Assembly: GCA_902470805.1 (NCBI GenBank)
Contig: CABRHX010000008.1
Coordinates: 26,158 to 90,157 of the forward strand
From: an uncultured Collinsella sp.
GTDB lineage: Bacteria; Actinomycetota; Coriobacteriia; Coriobacteriales; Coriobacteriaceae
Direction of reading: 5' to 3'
DNA length: 64,000 bases
Part shown: one piece after another, positions 62,252-64,000 of the stretch
Numbering within the stretch: position 1 is the first letter of the stretch
Layout of the letters: every line of letters begins with the position of its first letter
Made by a program: the position numbers and the translations under genes
Notes under the pieces: model-generated
What the model saw: only the letters and a program-made list of their open reading frames with translations
Databases searched by the model: none
Told to the model about the DNA's origin: nothing

Positions 62252-63437
62252 GCAGAAGAGCGTTTCGAGTGAACGGTATGCGAAAAATGTCCGTGCTTAC
62301 ATCAACGGAAAAGATGCGATTGCGCGTGGTGGCTGGAACATCGAATGGAGCAATCGCTGGTTTTCGAAGATGGATAGAACCAGAAAGGTTTTCCATCACG
62401 ACAGACCGTCGAGAGCCGGAGCCAAAAACGTAATCATGCTACATCAGATCCTCGCGTTTCTTCCGGAGGAATGCAGCTGCAACGGAGGCAAGATGACCCC
62501 CGATGCATGTTTGGCCTACGCGGAGCAATGGCTTGCGAAGCACTATCCGCATCAACAAGTGATTCTCGCGCTGCACGAAGAAAGCGATAAAGCGGGAAAA
62601 CGCTACGCAGTGCACATGGCGATCAACCGTACCGATTTGCTGACCGGCAAACGTTGCGAGACGGGCGGGCGGCATGGAAAGTACGAACGCGCCTCATGGG
62701 TCCGAGAACTCGATAAGGACTGGAATCTCGCCCAACTTGAAAAAGGAAAGAAGAATTCGATAATTCGCGATCGCCAGCCGCGCGACACGGAAAAGGAGAT
62801 TATCGGTCGCGGTGAGTACAGTTACAAAAACAATCTGCGTGAGCTGATCCATCTTGCAATCAATGAAGGTCGCCCGAAGAATATGGAGCAGTTCAAAAAA
62901 CTACTTGCCTCATGGGGCGTAGACATTTTCATCAAGAACAATCGAGTCTACGCGACGGATCTCGATATCAAAGAGGCCGGCAATCCGAAGTGTACCTTCA
63001 ATCTGACTCGTCTTGACGGACGCTTTGCGTTGAAGTCATTGCAGAGGGCTTTCGAAAATAACGTCAGGGAAGCCGAGCGAGCCCTTCCTTATGAGAAGCG
63101 CTGCGAGATATACATCCAACGTCTCAAGAAAGCGTATTCGGCGTGGGTCGAACAGGCGAAAGCGAGCAAAGGCGTCGCCTACAATCTGTTCCCTAAATTC
63201 ATTGCACCGAAGTGTGACGAAGACCTGCTCGAAGACCCCGCCGTACGCGATGAGCTTCTTGCGCGTCGCGGTTATGCAAGGGAGATTCGCAACCGTTACG
63301 CCGGCGCCGTTCCCGATGCCGGCGACGATCGCGTTCGCGCCGCCGGTCAGGCGCACAGCGGTAGCGCCGTGTCGCGACAGATGGACGATCGCGTTGTCGA
63401 CCGTGGCGATTTCTCACGTGGCGACACGCCTCGCTAG
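62238..63437 (+). CDS. Relaxase (mobilisation nuclease, MobA/MOBP-like)
   Basis: The 399-residue protein has the relaxase histidine motif in VILALHEESDKAGKRYAVHMAINRTDLLTGKR (paired histidines, motif III), and the nicking tyrosine is probably among Y14, Y21 or neighbours in the N-terminal part. A typical mobA relaxase nicks oriT and pilots the strand into the recipient. It is 3-prime of the mobC-like gene with overlapping frames. The C-terminus is short, with no primase or helicase domain. Confidence 0.88.
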   Translation: MTVIKQKSVSSERYAKNVRAYINGKDAIARGGWNIEWSNRWFSKMDRTRKVFHHDRPSRAGAKNVIMLHQILAFLPEECSCNGGKMTPDACLAYAEQWLAKHYPHQQVILALHEESDKAGKRYAVHMAINRTDLLTGKRCETGGRHGKYERASWVRELDKDWNLAQLEKGKKNSIIRDRQPRDTEKEIIGRGEYSYKNNLRELIHLAINEGRPKNMEQFKKLLASWGVDIFIKNNRVYATDLDIKEAGNPKCTFNLTRLDGRFALKSLQRAFENNVREAERALPYEKRCEIYIQRLKKAYSAWVEQAKASKGVAYNLFPKFIAPKCDEDLLEDPAVRDELLARRGYAREIRNRYAGAVPDAGDDRVRAAGQAHSGSAVSRQMDDRVVDRGDFSRGDTPR

Positions 63438-63625
63438 CTTTGGATAGTTCATCGTCAGTGCCCTGGTGCGCTACCGTTCGGTGCCGATTCTGCCACGTCC
63501 GCAGTCTCGGCGAGGGTGAGGAGCATGAATTGAATGAAGAGAGCCAGTCGCTCTGATAAAATCGTCCTCGCTGGCGGCAGTCCTCGTGCCGGGCAGAGCC
63601 CTCCATCCGATGGGAGGTGATGCCC

Positions 63626-63751
63626 ATGACCGATTTCACCGAGTTCGTGAAGCTCCTGACCGCTATGGTCTCGCTCCTCACGGCCCTTGTCGGCCTTTCC
63701 AAGGCACTTAAGCAGGGCCCGAAGCCCAAAAAGAAAGGTCACCGTCGCTAA
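63626..63751 (+). CDS. 41-residue hydrophobic peptide, candidate type I toxin or holin-like peptide
   Basis: A small gene with a strong ribosome site (GGGAGGTG) encodes a short acidic start, a membrane-spanning stretch (FVKLLTAMVSLLTALVGLSKAL) and a basic tail (KPKKKGHRR). This is the layout of holin-like or Fst/TxpA-type toxins. GGGCAGAGCC (63591-63600) and GGCTCTGCCC (63779-63788) on either side are perfect inverted repeats, as expected for a structured toxin mRNA or an antisense RNA locus. Function is inferred from layout only. Confidence 0.55.
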   Translation: MTDFTEFVKLLTAMVSLLTALVGLSKALKQGPKPKKKGHRR

Positions 63752-63911
63752 GACGATGACCTAACTCTACTAAGCAACGGCTCTGCCCAGCTCACCACAA
63801 CTTGGGCTGCCGTCGGCACTATTTTACCCTCCTGACGAGGAATTCGTCCATAATTCAAAAATCAAATTGTGCCTGCTATCGAAGCCTTGAATATCAACTT
63901 CATCCGAACAC

Positions 63912-63950
63912 CTCCCATATTCATCCGCACATGTGCGGATGAATGTGGGA
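63912..63950. repeat. Perfect palindrome near right edge
   Basis: ATTCATCCGCAC (63919-63930) is mirrored exactly at 63933-63944 around a 2-base centre; CCCA and TGGG extend the symmetry. No T-run follows. It could be a regulator or recombinase binding site. The stretch 63752-64000 contains no clear gene otherwise. Confidence 0.7.
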
Positions 63951-64000
63951 ACCCGATACCCTGAGGGCCGGATCGGCCGGCCCCGGGAGATCGGAGGACG

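Larger units (their letters stand above)
56145..64000 (+). mobile_element. Putative integrative mobilizable or conjugative element next to tRNA-Arg (right end beyond window)
   Basis: Directly after tRNA-Arg the sequence changes: an AT-rich stretch, an XRE regulator, a sortase-anchored giant protein, a lipoprotein, hairpins, MobC-like and relaxase genes, then a small hydrophobic peptide. None of the genes is housekeeping. The relaxase and accessory protein show that it can be mobilised. No integrase, type IV coupling protein or secretion genes are in view, so those are either further right, or the element depends on a helper. The left limit (the tRNA) is inferred. Confidence 0.72.

Overview
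The window reads as a stretch of chromosome from a high-GC, Gram-positive gut anaerobe of the Coriobacteriia (Actinomycetota), most likely Collinsella. This is inferred from gene content: a dnaK-grpE-dnaJ-hspR heat-shock cluster, a LuxR regulator with a polytopic membrane N-terminus, hydrogenase-maturation genes, a mannose-type PTS and lipoproteins with typical Gram-positive signals. No rRNA gene is present to confirm it. One tRNA gene, tRNA-Arg(CCT), lies at 56145-56220.

Layout. 1-1297: end of a two-component system (NarL-type kinase and regulator). 1408-5706: a minus-strand group of a lipoprotein, an SPFH protein with zinc ribbons, a zinc-ribbon membrane protein and a DUF4428-type protein, plausibly an envelope-stress module. 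6054-16053: membrane-LuxR regulator, MgtA-type Mg2+ ATPase, pyrE, a Fic protein, PTS EIIA-Glc, a lipoprotein and a HAD phosphatase. 16177-22572: hypE, hypD, hypC, hypF, a NikR-type nickel regulator, a small helical protein and thioredoxin, all on the minus strand. 22709-25358: a degenerate UDG-like protein and an AgrC/AgrA-like kinase and LytTR regulator pair. 25567-29519: nadA-nadB-nadC-niaR behind a 19-bp-arm palindrome, which looks like a self-regulated NAD synthesis operon. 29662-34743: ferredoxin, then dnaK-grpE-dnaJ-hspR. 35173-43683: aconitase-family hydratase, three small secreted or membrane proteins (two are paralogs), clpB and a small acidic protein. 44005-52389: a DUF4143-type ATPase, a membrane-anchored acidic protein, a polytopic membrane protein with a TetR regulator, a large FeS/FAD oxidoreductase and hypA. 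52727-56009: mannose-family PTS (manX, manY, manZ) and a DUF956 gene.

56145-64000 (continuing off the window) looks like an integrative mobilizable or conjugative element next to tRNA-Arg: an XRE regulator with a double-palindrome control region, a 1122-residue sortase-anchored protein with a SEC10/PgrA-like (surface-exclusion-like) region, a lipoprotein, a hairpin-rich candidate oriT, a MobC-like accessory protein, a relaxase and a 41-residue hydrophobic peptide resembling type I toxins. No integrase is seen.

The most unusual signal is non-coding. Three composite elements of about 240-260 bp (11659-11913, 15101-15340, 34743-35001) sit directly after stop codons. They keep the same nested secondary structure while the stem sequences differ with compensating changes. 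Several other palindromic intergenic repeat families occur, and two copies of one of them bracket the Fic gene.
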